DNA of 44,086 nt, from contig DARG01000031.1 of NCBI GenBank assembly GCA_002503215.1, forward strand, positions 1 through 44,086, read 5' to 3'. Position 1 is the stretch's first letter, and the number at the start of each line of letters is the position of its first letter. The notes below the pieces were generated by a model, which was given only the letters and a program-made list of their open reading frames with translations, ran no database searches and had not been told where the DNA came from. Positions 8,005 through 16,702 of this stretch are shown in pieces. The position numbers were made by a program, and so were the translations under genes. The stretch is from Candidatus Parvarchaeota archaeon UBA446. GTDB lineage: Archaea > Nanobdellota > Nanobdellia > Parvarchaeales > Parvarchaeaceae.

Positions 8005-8474
8005 TAACTAGATGAATTTACTATTGTAATGTTTATTGGATATGTCTTATAACTAAGACAATTTGAGTATGTAGAAGAAATATTTGCTAATAAAGAATAA
8101 TTCCCAGGTTTTGTTGGAGAATAAACTCCAAAACTTGTATAAGAACCTTTCTCACTTACATTTGCTTGAAATGACGGTGCTGATTCTAAAGTAAATGGAA
8201 CGCTGCCATTTGGAGTTACAGTTAAACTTATAGTTTCCGTAACATTTCCTAGATTAGTTACGGGTATATCGAAAAAGGTATTTGTACTCATATTAGCTTT
8301 AATTGAGTTACTTACTGTAGCATTGAAAGCTAAATTAACTGAGTTACAATTTATAGCCTGAACTACAGGCGCTTTATAAGTCGGAGAAATTTTACCTGCG
8401 ATTATAAATCCTATCAAAAAGATTATAACAAGCGAAAGTAATACATACAATTTAAAGCCTTTCATATTTATCAT
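8004..8474 (-). CDS. Membrane-anchored extracellular beta-sandwich protein
   Basis: The protein begins with a basic start and one strongly hydrophobic helix (residues about 8-27, ending FIIAGK), either a signal peptide or a membrane anchor. The remaining about 125 residues are Thr/Ser/Asn-rich and contain several N-x-S/T sites. A CARDB/APHP-like pattern follows: DIPVTNLGNVTETISLTV, then PGNYSLLANI. An extracellular Ig-like domain of a cell-surface protein is likely. It is the first gene of the operon with the OB-fold protein and PCNA, an odd combination that may only reflect genome compaction. An alternative ATG lies at codon 4 (8465). Confidence 0.65.
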   Translation of the reverse strand: MINMKGFKLYVLLSLVIIFLIGFIIAGKISPTYKAPVVQAINCNSVNLAFNATVSNSIKANMSTNTFFDIPVTNLGNVTETISLTVTPNGSVPFTLESAPSFQANVSEKGSYTSFGVYSPTKPGNYSLLANISSTYSNCLSYKTYPINITIVNSSS

Positions 8475-8505
8475 TTAACCTGTTTAATATTAATAAGTGT
8501 TTCGT

Positions 8506-9087
8506 ATGTTTAGTATAAAAGAATTTGAAAATGTTTATCCTCCCTCGGAGGACAGTATGCTGCTTTTAAGAGCTGTAAAATACGCAAAGGGAGAGGTATT
8601 AGATATGTTTACTGGCAGCGGCATAATAGCAATCAATGCTGCTAAAACGGCGCATAACGTTACTGCAGTAGATATAAATCCATTCGCGATAGACGCTGCA
8701 AGGAAGAACTCAAAAATCAATGGAATAAAAAATATAAAATTTATAAAATCTGATCTATTTTCGGAATTAGAAAACAAGAAGTTTGATGTTATTTACGCAA
8801 ATCCGCCATACTTGCCAGGTAAAAAGGCAAAAGACTGGATAGATTACGCTCTCAATGGCGGAAAAGATGGAAACGAGATTATTTTAAGACTTATACATAA
8901 TTTAGGTAAGCATCTTAAAAAAGAAGGTGTAGCTTTTATTATAATATCTAGCTTATCCGATACAGAAAAAGTATATAAAGAGATAAGACGTTCTAAATTT
9001 AGTTTTAGGAAGCTTTATTCAATAAATTTTTTCTTTGAGGAGCTCTTTCTTATAAAAGTATACTATGATAAAAGCAGGAATAGCTGA
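8506..9087 (+). CDS. HemK2/Mtq2-like class I methyltransferase
   Basis: This SAM-dependent methyltransferase has motif I VLDMFTGSGIIAI, motif II AVDINPFAI and the hallmark NPPYLP that binds an amide side chain. At about 193 residues it matches the short archaeal/eukaryotic HemK2 (Mtq2) type, which methylates the GGQ glutamine of release factor aRF1, rather than bacterial PrmC, which has an extra N-terminal domain. The ATG at 8506 is preferred to a GTG three codons earlier. It is divergent from the surface-protein gene with 31 nt between the two starts. Its 3' end overlaps the next small gene by 23 nt. Confidence 0.85.
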   Translation: MFSIKEFENVYPPSEDSMLLLRAVKYAKGEVLDMFTGSGIIAINAAKTAHNVTAVDINPFAIDAARKNSKINGIKNIKFIKSDLFSELENKKFDVIYANPPYLPGKKAKDWIDYALNGGKDGNEIILRLIHNLGKHLKKEGVAFIIISSLSDTEKVYKEIRRSKFSFRKLYSINFFFEELFLIKVYYDKSRNS

Positions 9088-9370
9088 AAGTGATGGAAGA
9101 TTGATAGTAGCAGTAATTATAAACAAATCAGTACAAGTGCACCGCGTAAAAACACTAAACGAAGCTAAGGATATATTAAATACTGCAAAGCCAGAAGTAG
9201 TTGGAGTCGATAAAAGCGCTGCAGAATTCTTTGATGATATATCATTTTCTTTTAATGGCATAAAAGTAGACGGAAGCATACCAGATAGCGAAGAAATAAA
9301 ATCACTTACTATGCTAAGCATAACTAAAGATTCCGATAAAAAAGCAATAAATTCAGCTTATTATGCTTGA
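9065..9370 (+). CDS. Small hypothetical protein after the methyltransferase
   Basis: The frame encodes 101 residues and starts inside the end of the methyltransferase gene. It begins MIKAGIAESDGRLIVAVII and contains PEVVGVDKSAAEFF. The alternation of beta-strands and helices with a central GVDKS is loosely like one half of an RNase H/YqgF-type fold, but the acidic residues are incomplete and I do not assign it. It ends 10 nt inside the convergent sepF gene. It could be a remnant or a genuine small protein. Codon composition looks ordinary for the window. Confidence 0.5.
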   Translation: MIKAGIAESDGRLIVAVIINKSVQVHRVKTLNEAKDILNTAKPEVVGVDKSAAEFFDDISFSFNGIKVDGSIPDSEEIKSLTMLSITKDSDKKAINSAYYA

Positions 9371-9777
9371 TTACGTGTATTATTTTCCGTTGTGCTAAGC
9401 ACTTCTCCCTTTTCTACTTTCACAAAATCTGGCACTATAAGCAAATAATCCTCATCTATACCTATTATCTGGGCCTCTGCTGCATCTGAACTTTTCTTAA
9501 GCTTTGAAATGGTTCTCTTAAGCTCATCTACTCCACCTTTATCTTTTATATCCTTAATCTTTATAAAAGAGAGGGTATAACCTGATCTTATGTCATTAAG
9601 TATGGAACTAGCATCCTCAAATTTACTAAGATTATAATATTTTACAAAAAGTTTTGGCATCGGTTTATCTCCCTGATCTACCTCTAATTCTACATAATCA
9701 CTATTCTGATTAGATGAATCCACATTTACATTTTTCTTAAAAATATTCAAAAAATTATCAAACGATATATCTACCAT
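9361..9777 (-). CDS. sepF: SepF-like cell division protein
   Basis: Residues about 50-125 match the SepF domain (DUF552): LFVKYYNLSKFEDASSILND, GYTLSFIKIKDI, LKRTISKLKKSSDAAEAQI and DYLLIVPDFVKVEK. Archaeal SepF anchors FtsZ to the membrane and is the main FtsZ anchor in archaea that use FtsZ. The N-terminal MVDISFDNFLNIFKK can form the amphipathic membrane-binding helix seen in the family. I choose the ATG at 9777 because GAGGTG lies just upstream; the in-frame TTG at 9798 is less likely. No ftsZ is visible here, but the gene implies one elsewhere. Confidence 0.85.
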   Translation of the reverse strand: MVDISFDNFLNIFKKNVNVDSSNQNSDYVELEVDQGDKPMPKLFVKYYNLSKFEDASSILNDIRSGYTLSFIKIKDIKDKGGVDELKRTISKLKKSSDAAEAQIIGIDEDYLLIVPDFVKVEKGEVLSTTENNTRNQA

Positions 9778-9783
9778 TTCATG

Positions 9784-9789
9784 CACCTC
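9784..9789 (-). promoter_or_regulatory. Shine-Dalgarno sequence deciding the sepF start
   Basis: On the minus strand, GAGGTG lies 6 nt before the ATG at 9775-9777. It selects that codon over the TTG seven codons upstream. Confidence 0.6.
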
Positions 9790-9874
9790 ATAAGTCAATT
9801 TAACCTAACAAAATAATGTAATTTTAGTATTTAAGTTTATCATCTGGCAATTATTAAACTATATTTAAATTATA

Positions 9875-9957
9875 TGCAGGAGGAGGGATTCGAACCCTCG
9901 AAGGCCTGAGCCATAAGGTCCTAAGCCTTACGCGTTTGACCGCTTCGCTACCCCTGC
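9875..9957 (-). tRNA. tRNA-Leu (anticodon TAG)
   Basis: This class II tRNA is 83 nt with a long variable arm. The acceptor GCAGGGG pairs with CTCCTGC (one G-T), and the discriminator is A as in tRNA-Leu. The anticodon stem GTAAGG/CCTTAT encloses CTTAGGA, giving TAG, which reads CUA. The variable arm GGCTCAGGCC and T-arm GAGGG-TTCGAAT-CCCTC are clear. There is no intron. Confidence 0.93.
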
Positions 9958-9961
9958 AAAA

Positions 9962-10399
9962 TTATCTTTTCTTTTTTATTTCTACAACATCACCAAAAGA
10001 AAGATCAGTATCCTTACTTATAAGCTTAACATCTTTTTTTGTGTTTACATCATAAAGTGAAACTCTAAAAAATCTTTCCAGTTTTCTAGATGTATCTAAA
10101 TCTGGAAGCATTTTTCCTTTTATTATCTTTCTAATATCATTTGGGGAACATTTTATATTAGATGAGATCTCTTCTACTGACAGTCCGCTCTTACTTAATT
10201 CTTCTTTTATTATATCCGCAAAATTTTCCTTTAGTTCATTGTCATATAAAGAAGTTGATTTTGTGTTTATTGAAATTGTCTCCGCCTTGCCCGAATACTT
10301 TCCATACTTTGAACATTTTGTGCATACATTCATAGAAGCCCCTTCTATCTCTACATTTGTCAGAGTATCTTCAAATGCCCCGCATATCTCACAATTCAT
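9962..10399 (-). CDS. mbf1: Archaeal multiprotein bridging factor 1 (aMBF1)
   Basis: An N-terminal zinc ribbon (MNCEICG and VCTKCSKYG) is followed by a variable linker and an XRE/Cro-type helix-turn-helix at about residues 65-125 (GLSVEEISSNIKCSPNDIRKI). The tail ends in the conserved FGDVVEIKKKR. aMBF1 is a general DNA/RNA-binding factor proposed to act in transcription or translation. I use the ATG at 10399 because the zinc ribbon begins there; an in-frame TTG lies at 10414. It overlaps the pheT end by 11 nt, so it belongs to the pheS-pheT operon. It lies 4 nt from the tRNA-Leu gene. Confidence 0.92.
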   Translation of the reverse strand: MNCEICGAFEDTLTNVEIEGASMNVCTKCSKYGKYSGKAETISINTKSTSLYDNELKENFADIIKEELSKSGLSVEEISSNIKCSPNDIRKIIKGKMLPDLDTSRKLERFFRVSLYDVNTKKDVKLISKDTDLSFGDVVEIKKKR

Positions 10400-12038
10400 A
10401 AAGGATATCTCCAATATAAATCTCGGCTATGGCGATAGGCAGTTCTATACCAAAAGAATTCAATACTCTTGGATGAACTTCTCCAGCAAATCCTATCTTA
10501 TTTTTACCAATAAACAAATCATAACCTCTGCCAGGGATAAATGTCTTTGATAATTCCTCTCCATTATATTTTGTTTTTAGATTATCTAAAGAAAATGAAT
10601 CTGACAGTACCTTTTTCACAATCGATAAAATTTCAGTTACATTAACATCTTTACTGCATGAAACAATAGAAAGCCTTTTACTGTTATTAAAACCTACTTC
10701 AGAACCACCAATAACTACAACATCTGATAGAGAGAATATATTCTGTGGAAATTTCTTATGTAAGTTGTTAGATATAAGTCTAAGAAGTTCCGGAAAAATA
10801 TTCTTGCTGGCCATAGTTACTTCTCCGCTTTTAAGGTGCATTAAACTGGCATAATTTTCTCCTTTAATATATGTATCACCAAACTGGTATCTTTCATTTG
10901 TAAGTGTGTTTATATCTATTTCCAGATAGCCAAATCCTAGCATTACTTCTTTTATATTATTTATAGAATAATGGTCTTGTAAATTACCTCCTTCAGTATA
11001 TGAATGTGGTGTTATACTAGGTATATTTTCAACACCTATGCTGCGCATTACATCATCTATTATATCAACTTGATGCATTATATCCTGTCTATAAAAAGGC
11101 GGTTCTACAGCAATATCTTTACCAGATACTTTTACGGAATAATCCATACATTTTAGAATGCGAGCTATTTGATTCGCTGAGACATGACAGCCAAGAACAC
11201 TTTTTACACTATCTTCACTTAATACAAATTTGTGTGTATCCAATGAAAATTGAGGATTTATTTTATTTTCTTTGTATATGGCACTAAGAATAGATACTCT
11301 ACCTATAAATTGGAAATTATATAAAAGTATTTTGGTTACGGCATTAACTGTTGAAGCATCTGTTCCAGTTATATCGATTAAAAGATCTTTTGTCTCTTTT
11401 GTTACGGAGTGAAAATTTGAATTTATAATTGGAGGCATTGCTATTATTTCTTTTTTACTATCAGACCATATTATTGGTTCTTTACCCAATAATTCCTTGT
11501 ATTCTTTTCCTTTATCCAAGCCATTTATTATTTCTATATAAGTCTTTTTTGAATCATATCCCAATGGAGAAAAGTTAATATTTTTACTTTTTTCCATGTG
11601 ATATCTTATGGGAAAGTCTATCTTGTTATAATCAAAAATACCGATTGCTGCTTTCTTTCTATTTCTTCCGACATTTTTATCTAGCCTCTCCTGCATTTTT
11701 ATTATCTCTGTTATATCTTCTCCTAATTTATTTACAAGTTTTACATGCAGAATATTAACGAAAGGACGGTATGTTTTTTCTATAATTATGCCAGGGCTTT
11801 CATTCCCAATGTTTTTATCTCTCTTTATACTTATGTCAAGCCCTGCTGCTAAAACATTAGAAAGAGAGTATTTCGAAACTATATCTACCCTGTCAGAGGT
11901 GAGTTCAAAATTTAATACATCTTTTCCAACTTCCAAATCTAAACCATACTTAAAAGAAACGTCCTCATATTTTTTAGTGTTTATTTGTTTACCTAAGATC
12001 TCATTTATCTCATTAATTGCGTAAGTAAGCATTACCAT
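10389..12038 (-). CDS. pheT: Phenylalanyl-tRNA synthetase beta subunit
   Basis: About 549 residues, the archaeal/eukaryotic length, lacking the N-terminal EMAP/OB domain of bacterial PheT. The N-terminal MLTYAINEINEILG, the central B5 domain (VEPPFYRQDIMHQVDIIDDV) and the C-terminal inactive synthetase-like core ending FAGEVHPRVLNSFGI are visible. The beta subunit carries tRNA recognition and the B3/B4 editing region. I start at the ATG at 12038, 1 nt after the pheS stop, with GTGAG seven bases before it. A GTG at 12050 and another ATG at 12032 are possible. Confidence 0.95.
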   Translation of the reverse strand: MVMLTYAINEINEILGKQINTKKYEDVSFKYGLDLEVGKDVLNFELTSDRVDIVSKYSLSNVLAAGLDISIKRDKNIGNESPGIIIEKTYRPFVNILHVKLVNKLGEDITEIIKMQERLDKNVGRNRKKAAIGIFDYNKIDFPIRYHMEKSKNINFSPLGYDSKKTYIEIINGLDKGKEYKELLGKEPIIWSDSKKEIIAMPPIINSNFHSVTKETKDLLIDITGTDASTVNAVTKILLYNFQFIGRVSILSAIYKENKINPQFSLDTHKFVLSEDSVKSVLGCHVSANQIARILKCMDYSVKVSGKDIAVEPPFYRQDIMHQVDIIDDVMRSIGVENIPSITPHSYTEGGNLQDHYSINNIKEVMLGFGYLEIDINTLTNERYQFGDTYIKGENYASLMHLKSGEVTMASKNIFPELLRLISNNLHKKFPQNIFSLSDVVVIGGSEVGFNNSKRLSIVSCSKDVNVTEILSIVKKVLSDSFSLDNLKTKYNGEELSKTFIPGRGYDLFIGKNKIGFAGEVHPRVLNSFGIELPIAIAEIYIGDILYEL

Positions 12039-12039
12039 A

Positions 12040-13563
12040 TTATATCTCACTGAATATTTTTGCTGAATCTGTATCTCTCAATAGATCTATGTCTGTGTAA
12101 GCACCGTATAAATCCCTTATGTCTCCCATTCCTAGCTTAAGATTAAGCATCCTCTCCATACCGAAACCCCATGCAACGATGTTCTTTTTTATTCCGAAAG
12201 GCCGAAGAGTTTCTGGCCTAAAAACTCCAGAATTACCGAGTTCTATCCATCTATTAAGCTTAGGGCTAAACGCCTGTATCTCCAGGCTTGGTTCGGTATA
12301 AGGATTATATGTCGGTTTAAGCCTTATTTTTTCTATACCTATTTTTCCATAAAATTGCTTTATATAACCTATTAAATCAGCAACTGTAAGATTATCATCA
12401 TATACCATCCCCTCTATCTGATAAAGCTCTAGAAGATGTGTACTGTCCATTGTCTCGTTCCTAAACGACTTGTCTATTGAGAAAAATTTTGCAGGTTTTT
12501 CTTTATTTTTTGAGATAATATCATGTATATATCTAAAAGTAGTTGCAGTAGTGTGCCCTCTCATTATCAATGTACCGCTATTGGAAATATCAAATTTTCT
12601 TCTATATCCTATAGACTCGCTGTATTTGGATTCTTTAAACCCTTTCTCGTATACGTTTTTTACATTAGTAAGAATATCCTTAGGAACATTAGCTTTGCCC
12701 CCATTTAAATATACGGTATCCTGTATATCTCTATCTGGGTGATCTTGCCTGAACATCATAACATCGAAATTCCAGAAAACTGACTCTACATAATTACTAT
12801 GCATTTCCTTAAAGCCCATAGAAATCATTACATCCTTTATAAAAGAGGAAAATTTTGTCTTTATGTTTAATTTACCAGAAAGGGAGCTGAGTATTTCTGG
12901 ATTATCTGCATATTCTCTAAATTTAAGCCCTTCCCAATTTTTTATATTATCCTTAGATAGCTTATCTATAAGATCTTCATTGAACTCAGAATCTTTTATA
13001 ATTTTATTGCCTAATGGTGTTATGGAGAATTTCTCACGAACTTTACTTATATTTTCGATTATGCCTCTGCGCAATAGGTCCGTTAAATCTTCTGTTTCTT
13101 TTATTAAACCTTTATATACAGCATATAAAATTTTATTTCTATTTTCTAACCTGCTTTCCATTTTTGTATCAACGGATAGTTTTCCTTTTTCTTCGAGTAA
13201 TACGCCAGATTTCTTTAGATAACCGATGGCTGCAGTTATCTCATTTTTATCCATACCCATATTATACAGCTGACTGTAAGTAACGGTAACATTATTTTTT
13301 ATGAAATTAAAAATCCTATATTCTGGCAGCCCTTCCTTTAAGTATACTTCTCCATTTTTTGTAAGTATAAACTGTGCTTCTTCTATACCCTCTATTTTTA
13401 TAAGTCCAAGGGACAACATCTTCCTTCCTGAGTTTATTACAGAAGATCTATCAAGTGCGGTTGATAACTCTATTTCATCAGAAAATTTATCTGATCCTTC
13501 TAATAGAAGGAGTATACTCTTATCTACTTTATTTAGTACTCTTATTATATTTTTATCTTCCAT
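12040..13563 (-). CDS. pheS: Phenylalanyl-tRNA synthetase alpha subunit
   Basis: The 507-residue archaeal-type catalytic subunit has N-terminal winged-helix DNA/tRNA-binding repeats (residues about 1-190). Class II motif 2 follows around SFRNETMDSTHLLELYQIEG. Next is the phenylalanine pocket region (YNPYTEPSLEI), and then motif 3 as FGMERMLNLKLGMGDIRDLYG. With PheT it forms the (alpha-beta)2 enzyme. Gene order pheS-pheT-mbf1 with 1-nt and overlapping junctions indicates one transcript. Confidence 0.96.
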   Translation of the reverse strand: MEDKNIIRVLNKVDKSILLLLEGSDKFSDEIELSTALDRSSVINSGRKMLSLGLIKIEGIEEAQFILTKNGEVYLKEGLPEYRIFNFIKNNVTVTYSQLYNMGMDKNEITAAIGYLKKSGVLLEEKGKLSVDTKMESRLENRNKILYAVYKGLIKETEDLTDLLRRGIIENISKVREKFSITPLGNKIIKDSEFNEDLIDKLSKDNIKNWEGLKFREYADNPEILSSLSGKLNIKTKFSSFIKDVMISMGFKEMHSNYVESVFWNFDVMMFRQDHPDRDIQDTVYLNGGKANVPKDILTNVKNVYEKGFKESKYSESIGYRRKFDISNSGTLIMRGHTTATTFRYIHDIISKNKEKPAKFFSIDKSFRNETMDSTHLLELYQIEGMVYDDNLTVADLIGYIKQFYGKIGIEKIRLKPTYNPYTEPSLEIQAFSPKLNRWIELGNSGVFRPETLRPFGIKKNIVAWGFGMERMLNLKLGMGDIRDLYGAYTDIDLLRDTDSAKIFSEI

Positions 13564-13594
13564 ATTATATAAATAAAGATAAACCTACACAAAA

Positions 13595-14962
13595 TTAAAA
13601 GGTTTTAACTCTGCCTTTTTCGACCATTTTAGATGCGATATAAGGGCCGGAAGCATATAAGCCGGAAAATTTCGATTCTATTGGACCAGCATTTAGAGAT
13701 TCTGCTACCGGAAAGTTTATACTATAAAGAGGGTTAAACTCATAATTAAATGAATCCTTCACAAATTTTGGAAGGTTTAAGTTATCTAACTCTAAAAAGA
13801 ATTCTTCAGAGGATTTAAATTTCTTTGCCAAAGTCGCTACGGCGGATTCTAGTTTATTTGCAGACATAAATAAATCATATCCTTCTAGTTTATGACTTTT
13901 ACTTGTTTTTTCCATTGCTACCTGAGCGTAATAACTTGCCATCTGCTCAGTTGTAGCACCTGCTCCATGTGATATCTCATGGAAAAGTGCAAAGAGATAT
14001 TCTGGTAAAGCTGTTATTCTGTCCGTATTTAGAAACACTGGGCTATATGACTTCTTATTAAAAATTTTACCGATTAAAGAATTATATATAAGCGTAAAAC
14101 CGCCAACATTTTTCGGAGAATGATGAAATATAAGGGCGGGATTTACTTTTTTATGTAATACTTGTTCTATATATGGCACCATAGATCGTTCATAATATCT
14201 TAGGTTATCTTCCGATGTTATTACCTTAGAATACGCTTTTGATGATGAAAGCATATAAATTGCATTTAGATTCTGCAGAGAATCCTCTACACTCGAGTTG
14301 TATATATGATGTGAATAATTAGAGAAGATTTTACGAAATTGTCTTGAATATTTTTTTATATCGTCTTTTATCTCGTCTTCCCTTATTTTTTTATGGTTAA
14401 ATACAGAAGTGGTAGCTCCTGCTATCATTCCGACAGAAAACGCAGAAAAAGTCGCTAACACTGCGGGCAACTCTATAAAAAGTGAGATGTTATAAGGAAG
14501 AACTTCACGTGCAAGTTTAAAAAATGGGATGTTCCATATTTGAGAATCATAGAACGTTTCTCCAAAAAAAGAAGCGGAAAACAGTACTTCACCTGTAAGG
14601 GCTCCCATGGCAATTGTAGAAATAAAATGACTGCCAGTCTTATTTAAAACGTAATCATATGTCTTTGCTACAAACTTCGCTGGGGACATTAGTACAGATT
14701 TTATGGCTCGTCTTATCTTTTTATCATTCCTTTCGTAACCTAATTTAGAATCTTCCCACTGATCTGTTATACTTCTAATGTATCTCTCTAGTCCTATTTC
14801 ACCATATTCTGATTTAAGCTTGTTTATATCAAGTTTTTTTACTGCAGAAATAGTACTATGATTAAAATTTCTATCGGATAATATGTCTTCTAAAGAACTT
14901 TTTTTACCGCTAACAAAATCTGAAAATGCATTTTGTAAAGGCGGATCGCTATCAAATGACAT
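13595..14962 (-). CDS. Membrane protein with a HEISH zincin motif, DUF3810-like
   Basis: The protein has 455 residues. Residues about 1-100 are soluble and charged. Two hydrophobic segments follow at about 112-133 and 158-188. A C-terminal domain contains FALFHEISHGAGATTEQMA with H328, E329, H332 and a third candidate ligand E339. HExxH followed shortly by an acidic residue within a helix (E-x-x-A) is the zincin layout. The pattern recalls the HExxH(G)-E-A of DUF3810 proteins, which are membrane proteins of unknown substrate. A metalloprotease activity is likely but unproven. It is monocistronic, 31 nt before pheS, and shares a 52-nt divergent promoter region with the kinase gene. Confidence 0.6.
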   Translation of the reverse strand: MSFDSDPPLQNAFSDFVSGKKSSLEDILSDRNFNHSTISAVKKLDINKLKSEYGEIGLERYIRSITDQWEDSKLGYERNDKKIRRAIKSVLMSPAKFVAKTYDYVLNKTGSHFISTIAMGALTGEVLFSASFFGETFYDSQIWNIPFFKLAREVLPYNISLFIELPAVLATFSAFSVGMIAGATTSVFNHKKIREDEIKDDIKKYSRQFRKIFSNYSHHIYNSSVEDSLQNLNAIYMLSSSKAYSKVITSEDNLRYYERSMVPYIEQVLHKKVNPALIFHHSPKNVGGFTLIYNSLIGKIFNKKSYSPVFLNTDRITALPEYLFALFHEISHGAGATTEQMASYYAQVAMEKTSKSHKLEGYDLFMSANKLESAVATLAKKFKSSEEFFLELDNLNLPKFVKDSFNYEFNPLYSINFPVAESLNAGPIESKFSGLYASGPYIASKMVEKGRVKTF

Positions 14963-15014
14963 TAAATTTTAATGATATAGTTATATATTAAACTATCCAC
15001 AAATAGTAAATAAT

Positions 15015-15578
15015 ATGATAATCGCTATTTCTGGTACTCCAGGCACTGGCAAACACACTTTGGCTAGAGAGCTCTCTAAAATAACTGGGTATACTATTTT
15101 AGACATTGGAAGTATCCTTGCAGGAAAAGAAGAAGTGAGTTTAAGAGAGTTGAATTTGATTTTTAACAAAGCGAAGACGGACAACTTAATAGTAGTATCA
15201 CATATGTCACATTTAATAAATTCAAGAGATATAAGTCTAGTAATAGTTCTAAGGACAAACCCAGAAATATTAGAAAAAAGGCTTAGACTTAGAAATTACA
15301 GTGACTCTAAGATATATGATAATGTTATGTTTGAAGCCATTGATGGAACGTATATTGAAGCGTTAAAAACAGGCAAAAAGACACTACAAATTGATAACAG
15401 CGGAGATATAAAAGACACTGTAAAAAAAGCCATAAAAATAATAAAAGGAAATGGGAAAAACGACGAAGTTGATTTCTCTCGAAATATAATAAAAATAGAA
15501 AAACGCTTAAATAAATTGGCATTTTTTAATAATAATGGAAATAAAAAACGCAAGGGCCATAAAAATAATAAACGCTAA
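15015..15578 (+). CDS. Adenylate kinase AK6/Fap7-like P-loop protein
   Basis: The family joins weak adenylate kinase/ATPase activity with a role in small-subunit ribosome maturation through uS11. The 187 residues begin MIIAISGTPGTGKHTLAREL, then have an LD(I)-G-type strand, VVSHMSHLI and the LRTNPEILEKRLRLRNYSDSKIYDN lid region typical of AK6. The P-loop reads GTPGTGKHT: the serine/threonine that normally follows the lysine and coordinates Mg is His14, although a threonine follows at 15. The basic tail (NKKRKGHKNNKR) comes from the 44-nt overlap with eno. It is the first gene of the run to ttuA. Confidence 0.8.
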   Translation: MIIAISGTPGTGKHTLARELSKITGYTILDIGSILAGKEEVSLRELNLIFNKAKTDNLIVVSHMSHLINSRDISLVIVLRTNPEILEKRLRLRNYSDSKIYDNVMFEAIDGTYIEALKTGKKTLQIDNSGDIKDTVKKAIKIIKGNGKNDEVDFSRNIIKIEKRLNKLAFFNNNGNKKRKGHKNNKR

Positions 15579-16701
15579 CTCAAACTTTACAATAGAAGTA
15601 ATAATAGAGACTAAATGCGGAAATTTCAGAGGTTCTTCTCCCAAAGGAGAAAGCAACAGCAAGTATGAAGTAGAACAATTTAGCAAGGGTATAGATCAGG
15701 AAATATCTGCATTCAATGAATATCTTAAAAAATTAATAGGTAGAACAATAAACAGTATAAATGATATATTTACAATAGAAAAAGAGATTCCTCCCGAATT
15801 TATAGGAGGGCCTTCTCTATCACTTTCATACGCACTTATATACGCGCTTAGCAATGACCTAAATAAAGAACCTTATGACTTGTTTGGAAAAAAACACAAT
15901 GTAATACCTGTATGTAAGATGATAGGTGGAGGTTTACACGCATCCGGATTAGGTATGGATATACAAGAAATACTTGTAACAACCATTACAGAAAAAAACA
16001 AAGAAAGCATTGATACTACACTTAAAGTTTATAAAGAGGTAAAAAGACTGCTAGAAAAAAGTACTGATAGTTTCCTTGGTGGCGTTGACCCAGAAGGAGG
16101 ATTTATAAGCGGACTTGATAATTACGAATCACTAAAATTAGTAAGAGAGGCCATTGAAAACATTATAAAAGAAAGCAGTATGGACATAAGACTTGGTATA
16201 GATTTCGCAGCATCTACATTTTACAAAGACGGAAAGTACTATTATAGAAGACCTATTTATGGAAAAAGCCAACTTGACAGAGGAGAACAGATAGATCTTA
16301 CAAAGAAATTGGCTGATGAATTTGATATATTCTTTGTAGAGGACCCTGTAGATCAAACTTTACCGGACGATTACGCAGAAATAATGAAAAATTTAAATGG
16401 CTCTATGGTTGTAGGAGATGACTTAACAGCTACTACACCTGAAAGATTAGAGAAAGTGCATAGCAGTATAAATGCGACTCTTATAAAACCAAACCAAGTT
16501 GGACTTATGTATAAAGTTAAAGAATACTCAGACTTAGCAGATAAATTCAAAATAGATAAAGTTGTATCTCACAGATCCGAAGAAACTGCCATACCAATAA
16601 TATCAGATGTAGCTGCAGGGCTAGGCGCAAAGTATTTAAAAGTTGGGATTAATAGAGGAGAAAGGATAGAGAAAATAAATAGGTTAATAGAACTCGACTG
16701 A
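15535..16701 (+). CDS. eno: Enolase, shortened archaeal form
   Basis: This enzyme interconverts 2-phosphoglycerate and phosphoenolpyruvate in glycolysis or gluconeogenesis. Catalytic positions are conserved: E187 in PEGGF, metal ligands D223 (GIDFAAS), E269 (VEDP) and D295 (GDDLTAT), base K318 (LIKPNQVG), H346-R347-S348 (SHRSEET) and K369. At 388 residues it is 30-40 shorter than usual enolases. The N-terminal substrate loop is GSSPKGES instead of GAS-TG-x-x-E. The start at 15535 overlaps the kinase gene by 44 nt. rps2 follows after 1 nt, an arrangement common in archaea. Confidence 0.93.
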   Translation: MEIKNARAIKIINANSNFTIEVIIETKCGNFRGSSPKGESNSKYEVEQFSKGIDQEISAFNEYLKKLIGRTINSINDIFTIEKEIPPEFIGGPSLSLSYALIYALSNDLNKEPYDLFGKKHNVIPVCKMIGGGLHASGLGMDIQEILVTTITEKNKESIDTTLKVYKEVKRLLEKSTDSFLGGVDPEGGFISGLDNYESLKLVREAIENIIKESSMDIRLGIDFAASTFYKDGKYYYRRPIYGKSQLDRGEQIDLTKKLADEFDIFFVEDPVDQTLPDDYAEIMKNLNGSMVVGDDLTATTPERLEKVHSSINATLIKPNQVGLMYKVKEYSDLADKFKIDKVVSHRSEETAIPIISDVAAGLGAKYLKVGINRGERIEKINRLIELD

Positions 16702-16702
16702 T

